Assembly (NCBI GenBank): GCA_965267485.1
Contig: OZ254080.1
Span: forward strand, 2,418,001 to 2,482,000
Source of the DNA: JANQJA01 sp965267485
GTDB taxonomy: Bacteria > Pseudomonadota > Gammaproteobacteria > Pseudomonadales > Azotimanducaceae
Direction: 5' to 3'
DNA: 64,000 nucleotides
Shown here: positions 32,705 through 40,892 of the stretch, one piece after another
How positions within the stretch are numbered: the first letter of the stretch is position 1
Layout of the letters: each line of letters opens with the position of its first letter
Notes under the pieces: generated by a model
Databases searched by the model: none
The model's input: only the letters and a program-made list of their open reading frames with translations
Told to the model about the DNA's origin: nothing
Made by a program: the position numbers and the translations under genes

Positions 32705-33833
32705 TCATGAACGACACGGCACCGATCACAATCAGATCAGCGGCGCGGATATCACTCGGAAGGCGGTCGAAATAGGTCCCCGCCAGCATGCGTGCACCGA
32801 ACAGCTGCTCGAAGAACGCGACGATATCGGGGATGTAGAAAGCCAGCGGTACACCGACTGCAAGACCGAGCACGGTGCCGAGCAAACCCACGATCGCGCC
32901 CTGCGTCACAAACACCGCCATTACGCCACCGGGCCCGAGCCCGAGCGTCCGGAACACGGCAATGTCGGCCTGCTTGTCCTTGACCATCATGCTGAGACTG
33001 GAAACGATGTTGAACGCCGCAATCGCCACGATGAGCGTCAGCAGGACGAACATCATGGTCTTCTCCATGCGGACCGTCTCGAAGAAGTCACCGAACTGCA
33101 CGGTCCAGTCCCGTGCCTCTGTCACCGGCGACTCCTGCGCTGCCCGTCGGGCAAATCCCGGTGCCGCGAAGATGTCGTCGAGCCGGATACGCAACTGGCG
33201 CGCATCAACGCCCACGATCCCGCCGAGGTCATCGGCGTTCAGCAGGACGAGCGAGTAATCGAGTTCCGAGTCCAGCTCGAAGAGTCCCGAGACAACAACC
33301 CGCGCCAGCCTTGGCCGAATGGCGCGGCCGCTGCCTGACGGTTCGGGCACAATCACGGTGATGGCATCGCCGACTCCGATGCCAAGTTGCCAGGCCAGCG
33401 GCCGGCCGAGCACGATGTGATTGGATCCGGCCGCCAGCGTCGAGATGTCACCGGATGTCATGTTCTCGGGCACAATCGACACCGCCCCTTCCTTTGCGGG
33501 ATCAATTCCGTACAGCGAGACCAGACGGTTCGAGGAGCCGCTGACGATGACACCGGGGCGCTCGATAAAGCGCGCGTATCCGGTCACGGCATCCTGCCGC
33601 GACAGCCAGTCGGTTGTTGCGTTCACGTCTCCGGTCTCGAGCAGGACGTGGGGAACAGCGCCCAGGATACGGTGCTTGAGTTCCCGGTCGAAGCCGTTCA
33701 TGACCGAGACCACCACCGTCAGCGCGATGACGCCAAGCAGCAGGCCAAAGAACGAGATACCGGAGATAAAGGACAGGAAGCCGCCCTTTCTTGCGCTCGA
33801 GTAGCGCAGCCCGATGGCAAGCGGCAGATTCAC
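32628..33833 (-). CDS. lolE: Lipoprotein-releasing ABC transporter permease (LolE-type)
   Basis: The 401-residue product is an FtsX/MacB-type permease. It has one N-terminal helix (GISFFGLLLGVIALTVVVSVMNGFDREL), a large periplasmic domain (about 45-260), and three C-terminal helices starting TLIVAIAAFNIVSSLSMMVKDKQADIAVFRTLG. GLRYSSARKGGFLSFIS is closer to LolE than to LolC, but the assignment between the two is not firm. With LolD it extracts lipoproteins from the inner membrane for delivery to LolA. The start overlaps the lolD stop by 4 bases. Confidence 0.9.
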   Translation of the reverse strand: MNLPLAIGLRYSSARKGGFLSFISGISFFGLLLGVIALTVVVSVMNGFDRELKHRILGAVPHVLLETGDVNATTDWLSRQDAVTGYARFIERPGVIVSGSSNRLVSLYGIDPAKEGAVSIVPENMTSGDISTLAAGSNHIVLGRPLAWQLGIGVGDAITVIVPEPSGSGRAIRPRLARVVVSGLFELDSELDYSLVLLNADDLGGIVGVDARQLRIRLDDIFAAPGFARRAAQESPVTEARDWTVQFGDFFETVRMEKTMMFVLLTLIVAIAAFNIVSSLSMMVKDKQADIAVFRTLGLGPGGVMAVFVTQGAIVGLLGTVLGLAVGVPLAFYIPDIVAFFEQLFGARMLAGTYFDRLPSDIRAADLIVIGAVSFMISLLATIYPARQAARLQPASVLRYE

Positions 33834-34510
33834 GCCTCGAGCCTGCCGTTGTGAAGCGATAGCAGCCGGTCCATCCGCTGCGCGAGTTCACGATTATGGG
33901 TCACGACGACAAAGCTGGTCTCGAATCGCTGCGAAAGCCCGATCATCAGATCGTCGACTTCGCGGGCAGTTTCCTCATCGAGATTGCCGGTAGGCTCATC
34001 GGCGAGCACACAGGCCGGACGCGTCACGAGTGCCCGCGCCAGCGCCACGCGTTGACGCTCACCGCCTGAGAGTTCGCCGGGCCGGTGGGTCGTCCTGTCG
34101 GCCAGTCCGACTTCAGAAAGGATCGTGCGCGCCGCTTCTGCCGCGGCCCGCTGACTTTGCCCGCCGATGACCAGCGGCATGGCGACATTCTCGAGCGCTG
34201 TGAACTCCGCCAGCAGGTGGTGAAACTGGTAAACGAAACCGAGGTGACGATTGCGCAGTTTGCCGAGCGCCGAAGCACCGAGCGTCGCGAGATCAACGCC
34301 GCAGATTCGCACGCTCCCCTCATCCGGTGCATCGAGCCCACCGAGGATGTGCAGCAGCGTACTCTTGCCGCTCCCTGACAGGCCAACGATGGCGACACGC
34401 TCACCCGGTTCGACGACCAGATCGACGCCGCGCAAAATGTGAAGGTCACGATCACCCTGCCGATAGTGCTTGTGCAGGCCCCGCGCCTCGAGCGGTCTGT
34501 CAGGCTTCAT
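33830..34510 (-). CDS. lolD: Lipoprotein-releasing ABC transporter ATP-binding protein LolD
   Basis: From the ATG at 34510 (MKPDRPLEARGLHKHYRQGD) the product has 226 residues. It has Walker A GLSGSGKSTLLH, the MacB/LolD-type FVYQFHHLLAEFTALENV, signature LSGGERQRVALARAL, and Walker B CVLADEPTGNLD. It energises lipoprotein release with the two flanking permeases. It overlaps the upstream permease by 11 bases and the downstream one by 4. Confidence 0.95.
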   Translation of the reverse strand: MKPDRPLEARGLHKHYRQGDRDLHILRGVDLVVEPGERVAIVGLSGSGKSTLLHILGGLDAPDEGSVRICGVDLATLGASALGKLRNRHLGFVYQFHHLLAEFTALENVAMPLVIGGQSQRAAAEAARTILSEVGLADRTTHRPGELSGGERQRVALARALVTRPACVLADEPTGNLDEETAREVDDLMIGLSQRFETSFVVVTHNRELAQRMDRLLSLHNGRLEA

Positions 34511-35735
34511 ACTGGAGTGCCTCCACCGGATGGGCGCGGGCCGCTCGCCAGGCCGGATACAGCGTGGCCAGCAGGCAGATGAGCATCGAGACGCCGGCAA
34601 CGACCACAAGATCCGCCGCGAGCAGCTCGGACGGCAGATACTGGATGAAATACTCCGCCATCAATCCGCCACCGGTCAGCCCGTTCAATGCGGCAAACAG
34701 GTCTCCAACGAAAACCGAGAGCGTCGCCCCGAGCAAGAGGCCGGCGGCGACGCCGATCGCGCCTATCAGTGCGCCATGAACGAGAAAGACCAGCATGATC
34801 TCACCGGGCGATGCACCGACGGTGCGCAGGATGGCAATGTCACCCCGTTTGTCATCCACGGTCATCACCAGATTCGAAATCACGTTGAAGGCGGCCACCG
34901 CGATCAGCATGAGCAGCAAGAGAAACATCGTCACCTTCTGCAGCTCGATCGCATCGTAAAGATTGCCGTAACGACGCATCCAGGTACTGCCGTATACATC
35001 GCGCAGCGTTGACTCGCGAACCACGGCAGACATCACCGCCGGCGCCTCGAACAGATCGTCGAGTCGCAGCCGAATGCCTTCGACCTGCCGGCGCCGCAGC
35101 AGGCGGTGGGCATCCTCGATGTGCATGAAAAGCTGGGCCCGGTCGGCATCGGCGCCCACTTCGAACAATGCACTGACGGTGAAGCGCCGGGTACGGGGCA
35201 GCGGCCCCGCCAGCGTGAGCTGCGCATCCGGCAACACCAGCGTCACGTCGTCACCTACGTCGATACCGAGTTCCCGCGCCAGCGGCCGGCCCATAACAAG
35301 GCGGAAACTGCCCGGCGCAAGCACGTCGAGAGAGCCTGAAACCATGAAATCGTCGATGATCGAGACGCCGGGCTCAAACGCCGGATCGATGCCGTAGAAC
35401 AATGTGCCGTGGACAACGTCGCCCGCGACAATCAGTCCGGCGCCCTCCGCGACCGGCGCCACCGCGGCAACACCCGGAAACTCACGAAGCTCATCGGCGT
35501 ACGTCTGCCAGTCTGCGAAACCCTCGTCACGATAGACCACCGCGTGCGGCAGCACGCCGAGTACCCGTTCACGCAATTCGCGCTCGAATCCGTTCATGAC
35601 GCTGAGCACGATCACCAGGACCGCGACGCCGAGAATCAGGCCAATGATCGAGACGAGCGACATGAACGACACCAGCTTGTCGTTCGTACCCGATCTCGTA
35701 TAGCGGATCGCAACCGCCCAGCACCAGCCCGACAC
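34500..35735 (-). CDS. lolC: Lipoprotein-releasing ABC transporter permease (LolC-type)
   Basis: The frame is open far upstream, but the LolC/E family begins just before AIRYTRSGTNDKLVSFMSL. No ATG lies nearby, and a GTG at 35735 with GGGAAG about 8 nt upstream gives 411 residues; a TTG at 35759 is the alternative. It has a helix with LGVAVLVIVLSVMNGFEREL, a periplasmic domain, then three helices including LLLLMLIAVAAFNVISNL and KRGDIAILRTVGAS. It is the first gene of the lolC-lolD-lolE operon and divergent from the PilZ gene. Confidence 0.9.
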   Translation of the reverse strand: MSGWCWAVAIRYTRSGTNDKLVSFMSLVSIIGLILGVAVLVIVLSVMNGFERELRERVLGVLPHAVVYRDEGFADWQTYADELREFPGVAAVAPVAEGAGLIVAGDVVHGTLFYGIDPAFEPGVSIIDDFMVSGSLDVLAPGSFRLVMGRPLARELGIDVGDDVTLVLPDAQLTLAGPLPRTRRFTVSALFEVGADADRAQLFMHIEDAHRLLRRRQVEGIRLRLDDLFEAPAVMSAVVRESTLRDVYGSTWMRRYGNLYDAIELQKVTMFLLLLMLIAVAAFNVISNLVMTVDDKRGDIAILRTVGASPGEIMLVFLVHGALIGAIGVAAGLLLGATLSVFVGDLFAALNGLTGGGLMAEYFIQYLPSELLAADLVVVAGVSMLICLLATLYPAWRAARAHPVEALQYEA

Positions 35736-35822
35736 CGTCGCAACTTCCCGTTTGTGCAAAGCCGCTATTGTCCCATGAAAGTCGCCCGTGATGCGCACGC
35801 GGGGACTGCATTGGTTTAGACT

Positions 35823-36401
35823 ATGCGCATGCTGACTCCCGACAAGCGAGACCATTACCGGCTGGCCGATCACATTCAGGTCAAGTACCGGCATGTGTCG
35901 CGACAGGACACGCTCGCTGGCAGCCCGGAGCGCTTTTTCAAGGGCAGCAGCATCTTCCCGATACTGAAGGAACTCTACCGCCTCGACCTCGAGGCAAGGG
36001 AAACCCTGCGCGGCATGTCGAAGACCGACAAGGAAACCGCGGACTTTCTCGCCAACCTGAACCAGCGCGTCGTGCTGCTCGGTCAGGCCATGCGTGTCGC
36101 CGAGGGCGAACCCACGCAATTTGATGCACCGGCGCGCATCAGCCAGGGCGGTATCTCCTTCATCGGCGACGAACTCATTCCTGCAGGGAGTCTGCTGGCG
36201 CTGCGGCTCAGCTTCCGGGATTCCCTGCTCGCGCTTGCCGCCTACGCGGAGGTGAGACACTGCCGCCTCGCCGAAGATGGCGAACGCTATGTCGTCGGTG
36301 CACGGTTCGAATCCCTCGACACCGGCGACGAGAAACTCATCCAGCGCTACATCATTCACCGCCAGGCAGAAGACCGGCGATCAAGACTACGGAGCCATTG
36401 A
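35823..36401 (+). CDS. PilZ domain-like protein
   Basis: The 192-residue product starts MRMLTPDKRDHYRLADHIQV. The C-terminal half (about 90-185) reads as a PilZ beta-barrel with ARISQGGISFIGDEL, a variant of the D/NxSxxG motif, and YVVGARFESLD near the end. The middle holds a helical segment (FPILKELYRLDLEARETLRG). PilZ domains bind cyclic-di-GMP, but the RxxxR motif is not in standard form here, so binding is uncertain. Confidence 0.72.
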   Translation: MRMLTPDKRDHYRLADHIQVKYRHVSRQDTLAGSPERFFKGSSIFPILKELYRLDLEARETLRGMSKTDKETADFLANLNQRVVLLGQAMRVAEGEPTQFDAPARISQGGISFIGDELIPAGSLLALRLSFRDSLLALAAYAEVRHCRLAEDGERYVVGARFESLDTGDEKLIQRYIIHRQAEDRRSRLRSH

Positions 36402-36404
36402 ACC

Positions 36405-36992
36405 ATGATCGTGATCCTCCACCCCAACACTGACACTGAGGGGAACGCGTTTCGCGAAACGATGGCCTATCTCGAACAGTTGCCGAACATCCAGCTCCGG
36501 CTGCACGAGATTCAGGGCCAGGAACAGAAGCTCACCGAGATTTATCTGCTGGGCGATACCTACAAGGTCGAATCGGCCCCCATCGAGGCACTCGATGCGG
36601 TCGAGCGGGTCATTCGCGTTTCCGAGGAATACCGCATTCTCGGTCGCCACAAGGACGAGCATCGCTCCTCCGGGTTCACCTACAACGGTGTCGAATTCAG
36701 TCAGGACAATCTCAATGTGTTTGCGGGCCTCTGTGCCGTCGACACGCCGGAGCACGTCGAGATCATGATGAAGGCTGTCGCGGACCAGGGTCAGGTCTGC
36801 ACCCGAATGGGCGCCTACAAGCCACGCACCAATCCCTATTCGTTCCAGGGCCACGGCAAGTCATGCCTGCCCTTTGTGTTCGAACTGGCGGGCAAGTACG
36901 GCATCAAGGTGGTCGCTATGGAGGTGACTCACGAGGATCATATCGAGGAAATCAGGCAGGCGCTCGACGCGACGGGAGACCGACCGGCGTGA
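36405..36992 (+). CDS. DAHP synthase family protein, N-terminal part (frame-split gene)
   Basis: The 195-residue product starts MIVILHPNTDTEGNAF. It has a ferredoxin-like N-terminal domain and the first half of the aldolase barrel (NVFAGLCAVDTPEHVE, TRMGAYKPRTNPYSFQGHG, KVVAMEVTHEDH). These are hallmarks of the KDO8P/DAHP-synthase-type enzymes that condense PEP with erythrose-4-phosphate. The frame stops after GDRPA, where intact homologues continue directly into GVMLQIGTRNTQNF. That sequence is found in another frame on the stop codon (TGATG). A single base lost near 36975-36977 would restore one ORF. Confidence 0.82.
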   Translation: MIVILHPNTDTEGNAFRETMAYLEQLPNIQLRLHEIQGQEQKLTEIYLLGDTYKVESAPIEALDAVERVIRVSEEYRILGRHKDEHRSSGFTYNGVEFSQDNLNVFAGLCAVDTPEHVEIMMKAVADQGQVCTRMGAYKPRTNPYSFQGHGKSCLPFVFELAGKYGIKVVAMEVTHEDHIEEIRQALDATGDRPA

Positions 36993-37516
36993 TGCTCCAG
37001 ATCGGCACCCGAAATACCCAGAACTTTGAGCTACTGAAGCACGTGGGCCGACAGCGGGAGTTTCCGGTGCTCTTCAAGCGCGGCTACGGTGTCACGCTGA
37101 ACGAGTCGCTGAACGCGGCCGAGTACCTGGCCAGTGAGGGAACCTCCAACGTCATCTTCTGCCTGCGCGGTATGCACGGCGCTGCCGGCGCGCCTCACCG
37201 GAACATGGTCGACTTTGCACATGTGCCGGTGGTCAAACGCCTCACCCGAATGCCGGTCTGCGTCGACCCGTCACATTCGGTGGGCAGCCGCGAGAAATCA
37301 TCCGATGGCATCCTGGACGTGGCGCATGTCTCCGCCCAGGGCGTCGTCGCCGGCGCAAACATGGTGCTGGTGGACTTTCACCCGGAGCCGACCAAGGCGC
37401 TCGTGGACGGACCACAGGCCCTGCTGATCGATGAATTGCCAAAATTCCTGGAGGATATGAAAGCGTCGCACGAGTTCTACCAGCGACGTCGGGAAATCTG
37501 GAAGGACGCGGGCTAG
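36992..37516 (+). CDS. DAHP synthase family protein, C-terminal part (frame-split gene)
   Basis: The second half of the barrel, in the -1 frame relative to the first part. From the ATG at 36992 it has 174 residues: MLQIGTRNTQNFELLKHVG, VLFKRGYGVTLNESLNAAEYL, VCVDPSHSVGSREKS and MVLVDFHPEPTKALVDGPQ. All catalytic-barrel motifs are kept, so the sequence has not decayed. Either a recent frameshift, a sequencing error, or a real two-subunit enzyme with coupled translation would explain it. It converges on nqrM with a 4 bp overlap. Confidence 0.8.
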   Translation: MLQIGTRNTQNFELLKHVGRQREFPVLFKRGYGVTLNESLNAAEYLASEGTSNVIFCLRGMHGAAGAPHRNMVDFAHVPVVKRLTRMPVCVDPSHSVGSREKSSDGILDVAHVSAQGVVAGANMVLVDFHPEPTKALVDGPQALLIDELPKFLEDMKASHEFYQRRREIWKDAG

Positions 37517-37740
37517 CTCGCGTCGTAGAACCTCGCCGGGCCGTTGCGCGCGGCCTCGGCGCCGTTGCGCTCTTCACACTTGTCCATGTTGCCGCCGCAG
37601 ATCTCGCAGGCGCCACCAACACCCAGATTGTTCAGGCCACCGCAGGAGCCGCTGATCGGCTTGCGGCCATTCAGCACGCCCACCGCCATGGCGGCGACGA
37701 CGAAAAGCAGGATGGTCAGCGTCAGCAGAAATTCGATCAC
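37513..37740 (-). CDS. nqrM: Na+-NQR maturation protein NqrM
   Basis: The 75-residue product has one N-terminal membrane helix (LLTLTILLFVVAAMAVGVL), then GSCGGLNNLGV, ACEICGGNMDKC, the cysteine pattern of NqrM (formerly DUF539). NqrM inserts the iron centre into Na+-translocating NADH:quinone reductase. It starts on the apbE stop (ATGA), so the two are co-translated. The nqrABCDEF genes are not in the window. Confidence 0.92.
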   Translation of the reverse strand: MIEFLLTLTILLFVVAAMAVGVLNGRKPISGSCGGLNNLGVGGACEICGGNMDKCEERNGAEAARNGPARFYDAS

Positions 37741-38741
37741 GGTTGCCCTACCTTGAGTATGGTCTCAAATGGAGTCGTGTAGCGGGTTTCGAACCCGTCG
37801 TCTCCTTTGATGATAACAAAAACGGGAAGTTCCTTCGCCTCCGCCATCGCCAGACCGGCGTCCGCGCCCATGATCGAGATGGCTGTCGCATAGCCATCCG
37901 CCTCGGCGCAGGTCGGCGCCAGCACGGTCACAGATGCCACCCTGTTCCGGATCGGACGGCCCGTCGTCGGATCGATGAGGTGGGAATAACGCTCGCCGTC
38001 GATCTCATGATAGTTGCGGTAGTCACCCGAGGTTGCGATCGCCATGTCACTCAGCGGCACAGTCTCGAACGGTGCCCGCGAGCCAATGTCGGGCCGCTCG
38101 ATCGCAATGCGCCATGGCGTGCCGCGCTCGTTGACGCCCCGACCCCGCAACTCCCCGCCGATCTCCACCAGGTAGTCTGAGGCGCCAGCCGCCTCGACGA
38201 TCGCCGCCATCCGGTCGACACCGTACCCCTTCGCGATCGACGACAGGTCGAGGTAGATGTCGCTCCGCCGCCGCAGTGCATCGTCCCGAATGCCCACGTG
38301 TTCCATGCTGACCCGGGCCCGGGCGGCCGCGATCTCATCAGCCGGCGGCGCGACCTGATCGTCCGTCGGCGTCGGGCCAAAGCCCCACAGATTCACCAGC
38401 GGGCCAACGGTGACGTCGAGCTTGCCGCCAGAGTCCTCGAAGAGCCTGGCTGCCAGCCGCGTGGTCTCGACCATCGGCGCGGATACCGGGAACCATTCCC
38501 CGACCGGCGCCCGGTTGAACCGCGAGATCTCGGAATCCGGCAGGTAGGTACTCATCGCCGCGTTGACTGCGAGAAGTTCTGCCTCGATCGCAGACTGCAG
38601 CGCCGCCTCGTCGACCTCGCCAACGATCCGCGCGCTCCAGGTCGTTCCCATGGTGCTGCCGTTCAGGACGAGTGGCGATTCCGGCTGCGAACACGCCACC
38701 AGCAGACAAGCCGTCACGCACGCAATCAGCAGTCGATACAC
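37737..38741 (-). CDS. apbE: FAD:protein FMN transferase ApbE
   Basis: The 334-residue lipoprotein starts MYRLLIACVTACLLVACSQ with the lipobox LVAC. It contains GSTMGTTWSARI, LDLSSIAKGYGVDR, EIGGELRGRG and a C-terminal SHLIDPTTGRPI with APTCAEADGYATAISIMG. ApbE attaches FMN to Thr residues of NqrB and NqrC in the periplasm. Coupling to nqrM fits that role. The upstream neighbour at 38812 is divergent. Confidence 0.95.
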   Translation of the reverse strand: MYRLLIACVTACLLVACSQPESPLVLNGSTMGTTWSARIVGEVDEAALQSAIEAELLAVNAAMSTYLPDSEISRFNRAPVGEWFPVSAPMVETTRLAARLFEDSGGKLDVTVGPLVNLWGFGPTPTDDQVAPPADEIAAARARVSMEHVGIRDDALRRRSDIYLDLSSIAKGYGVDRMAAIVEAAGASDYLVEIGGELRGRGVNERGTPWRIAIERPDIGSRAPFETVPLSDMAIATSGDYRNYHEIDGERYSHLIDPTTGRPIRNRVASVTVLAPTCAEADGYATAISIMGADAGLAMAEAKELPVFVIIKGDDGFETRYTTPFETILKVGQP

Positions 38742-38811
38742 CGAGGTTCTCCGGGTGAATTTTGCTAGTATTGTAAGCTTTCATTCACTATCTTGCAGTG
38801 CAGCATCCACG

Positions 38812-39270
38812 TTGAACGCACCTCATCGCATCGACACCGCCGCCCGACTGGAGGCGGCATACCACGAACTGATTCCGATCTCGGCCCACATGCAGATCAG
38901 CGTGAAGTCGTGGGACAACGGCAGGCTCGTGCTCCATGCCCCGCTCGCCGCCAATATCAATCATCAGGGTTCCGGTTTCGGCGGCAGCCTGTTCTCCATC
39001 GCGGCGCTCGCCGGCTGGGGCATCATCGAGCTTGCACTCGCGGATCTCGACCGGCCCTCGAATACGGTCATCGCCAATACCGATGTGGGCTACAAACGGC
39101 CAGTATTCGAGGACTTCGACTGCATCTGCGAGCTCCCGGAAACCTGGGACTCCTGCCGGGAAACGCTGCTCGAGAACGGACGTGCGTCGCTCATTCTGAA
39201 GCCGAGTGTCGTCGTTGGCGACGACGTCGCCATGACGCTGTCAGGCCGCTACGTCATCTCGCTCACATGA
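38812..39270 (+). CDS. Hotdog-fold thioesterase (YiiD C-terminal domain family)
   Basis: The 152-residue reading begins at a TTG (38812; MNAPHRIDTAARLEAAYHEL); no ATG lies early enough, since LEAAYHELIPISAHM already belongs to the domain. It contains LAANINHQGSGFGGSLFSIAALAGWG, where hotdog thioesterases of this group have the catalytic helix, and VIANTDVGYKRPV. The substrate is unknown. The end overlaps the next gene by 4 bases (ATGA). Confidence 0.75.
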   Translation: MNAPHRIDTAARLEAAYHELIPISAHMQISVKSWDNGRLVLHAPLAANINHQGSGFGGSLFSIAALAGWGIIELALADLDRPSNTVIANTDVGYKRPVFEDFDCICELPETWDSCRETLLENGRASLILKPSVVVGDDVAMTLSGRYVISLT

Positions 39271-40247
39271 TTGAACCCGCGAGGCTGTCACTCGCCAGGC
39301 TACCCACACCGCTCGTCCCCCTCGATCGCCTTTCAGCGTCCGTTCGAGGCCCCCGAATCTGGCTGAAACGCGACGACCTGACCGAGATGACGGCCAGTGG
39401 AAACAAACTGCGCAAGCTCGAGTTTTCGGTTGCGCAGGCCGAACAGGAAGGCGCCACCGTGCTCATCACCTGCGGCGGCATCCAGTCCAATCATTGCCGC
39501 GCCACCGCAACCATTGCCGCCCAGCGAGGTCTCAAGTGCCAGTTGCTGCTTCGGGGGCGACCGGACACAGGGCCGGCCGACGGCAATCTGTTGCTGGACG
39601 AGTTGCTGGGTGCGAACGTGCGCTTCGTCACGGCTGCCGAATGGGGCGAGCTCGACCGCCTGTTCGAAGAGACGGCGTCACAATGGCGCGACCGGGGCGA
39701 GACGCCGTTTTCGATTCCGACCGGTGCCAGCGACGAGATCGGCATGTGGGGATACATCAGCGCCAGCGCAGAACTGAAGCGCGACTTCGAGACTGCCGGT
39801 ATTGAGCCCGGCGCGATCATCTCGGCGACCGGTTCCGGCGGCACCCAGGCGGGCCTGATCGTTGGCCGCCAGCTCGAGTCGATCGACGCTGCAGTCATGG
39901 CCTTCAACGTCTGCGACGACGAGGCCTGGTTTCGCGAGAAAATTGGGGCCGACATCAAGCGCTGGGAGCAGCGCTATGAACACCGGCTCGACTGGAATGA
40001 TCTGGCCATCAACGTGATCGATGGCTATGTCGGCCCTGGCTACGGCCGGGCCGATCCCCACGTCTTCGAGACGATCCGCCGGGTTGCAGCGCTCGAGGGC
40101 GTGATCTTCGATCCCGTCTATACCGGCAAGGCATTCGATGCGTTGCTGACGGAGATCGGCAAGGGACGATTCGACGACACGAGCGATGTCGTTTTCATTC
40201 ACACAGGCGGACTCTTTGGATTGTTTCCAAGCCGCGCGAACCTATGA
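39267..40247 (+). CDS. D-cysteine desulfhydrase / ACC deaminase family PLP enzyme
   Basis: From the ATG at 39267 (MIEPARLSLARLPTPLVPLDRL) the product has 326 residues of PLP fold type II. WLKRDDLTEMTASGNKLRKLEF holds the PLP lysine. CGGIQSNHCRATA and SATGSGGTQAGLIVG are the substrate and phosphate loops, and GVIFDPVYTGKAFDALL is the C-terminal motif. Family members release sulfide, ammonia and pyruvate from D-cysteine or open 1-aminocyclopropane-1-carboxylate. The choice between them cannot be made from this reading. Confidence 0.88.
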   Translation: MIEPARLSLARLPTPLVPLDRLSASVRGPRIWLKRDDLTEMTASGNKLRKLEFSVAQAEQEGATVLITCGGIQSNHCRATATIAAQRGLKCQLLLRGRPDTGPADGNLLLDELLGANVRFVTAAEWGELDRLFEETASQWRDRGETPFSIPTGASDEIGMWGYISASAELKRDFETAGIEPGAIISATGSGGTQAGLIVGRQLESIDAAVMAFNVCDDEAWFREKIGADIKRWEQRYEHRLDWNDLAINVIDGYVGPGYGRADPHVFETIRRVAALEGVIFDPVYTGKAFDALLTEIGKGRFDDTSDVVFIHTGGLFGLFPSRANL

Positions 40248-40891
40248 AAGAATTTGCATCCATGATGAATACGACAAGATCCGCGCTGACACTGTTGCTT
40301 GCAACCTCGCTCATCAGCGGCTGTTCCTGGTTCAAGAACTCGGAAACCGAAGAGGAACGCCAGGCTCCACGCCTGCTCGACAACACCGTGACCAACCAGA
40401 CATGGTGGTGCTACGGCAAGGAAGACCAGAGCTGGGACTGCGAGAAGGAAGCCGACCCATCCAAGGTCCGCAGCATCGAGCCGCGCGCACCCCAGGAAGC
40501 GGCCGCGATGCCCCTGCCGCAGCGGGAGCCGGAGCGGGCCGTTTCAGCGCCGCCGTCGCTGATGGCGCAGTCGGCGACACCACCGGCCGCAGAAACGCCG
40601 ATCCTCTCGCAGCCTGCGGAGTACTTTGCCGTGCAGCTCATCGCGCTGAAAGAGAAAGATGGCGTGCTTGCCTACGCCCAGGCCAACGGGATTGAAGATC
40701 CGCTGATGACCGAGATCGAAACCAACGGGTCGCGATGGCATGTGCTGCTGCTCGGCGTCTACCCCGACGAGTCGAGCGCCCGAACGGCGCGGGACGACTG
40801 GGAACGAACCAAGTCGCTGAAGGTCAAGCCGTGGATCAGGAAACTCGGCCCGCTGCAGCAGGCCATCCGGCTGGCGAGCAACGACGCCTGA
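40244..40891 (+). CDS. SPOR-domain lipoprotein
   Basis: The 215-residue product has a signal peptide with lipobox (TLLLATSLISGCSW), a WWCYGKEDQSWDCEK segment, a Pro/Ala-rich linker (about 75-130), and a C-terminal SPOR domain (about 130-205; YFAVQLIALKEKDGVLAYAQANG, WHVLLLGVYPDESSARTARD). SPOR domains bind denuded peptidoglycan at division sites. It starts on the stop of the PLP gene (ATGA) and is followed by selA after 1 base. Confidence 0.87.
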   Translation: MKEFASMMNTTRSALTLLLATSLISGCSWFKNSETEEERQAPRLLDNTVTNQTWWCYGKEDQSWDCEKEADPSKVRSIEPRAPQEAAAMPLPQREPERAVSAPPSLMAQSATPPAAETPILSQPAEYFAVQLIALKEKDGVLAYAQANGIEDPLMTEIETNGSRWHVLLLGVYPDESSARTARDDWERTKSLKVKPWIRKLGPLQQAIRLASNDA

Positions 40892-40892
40892 C

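Noticed and set aside
37765..37800. GGGTTTCGAACCC, resembling a tRNA T-arm
   Set aside because: It lies inside apbE coding sequence and no acceptor or anticodon arms could be formed around it.
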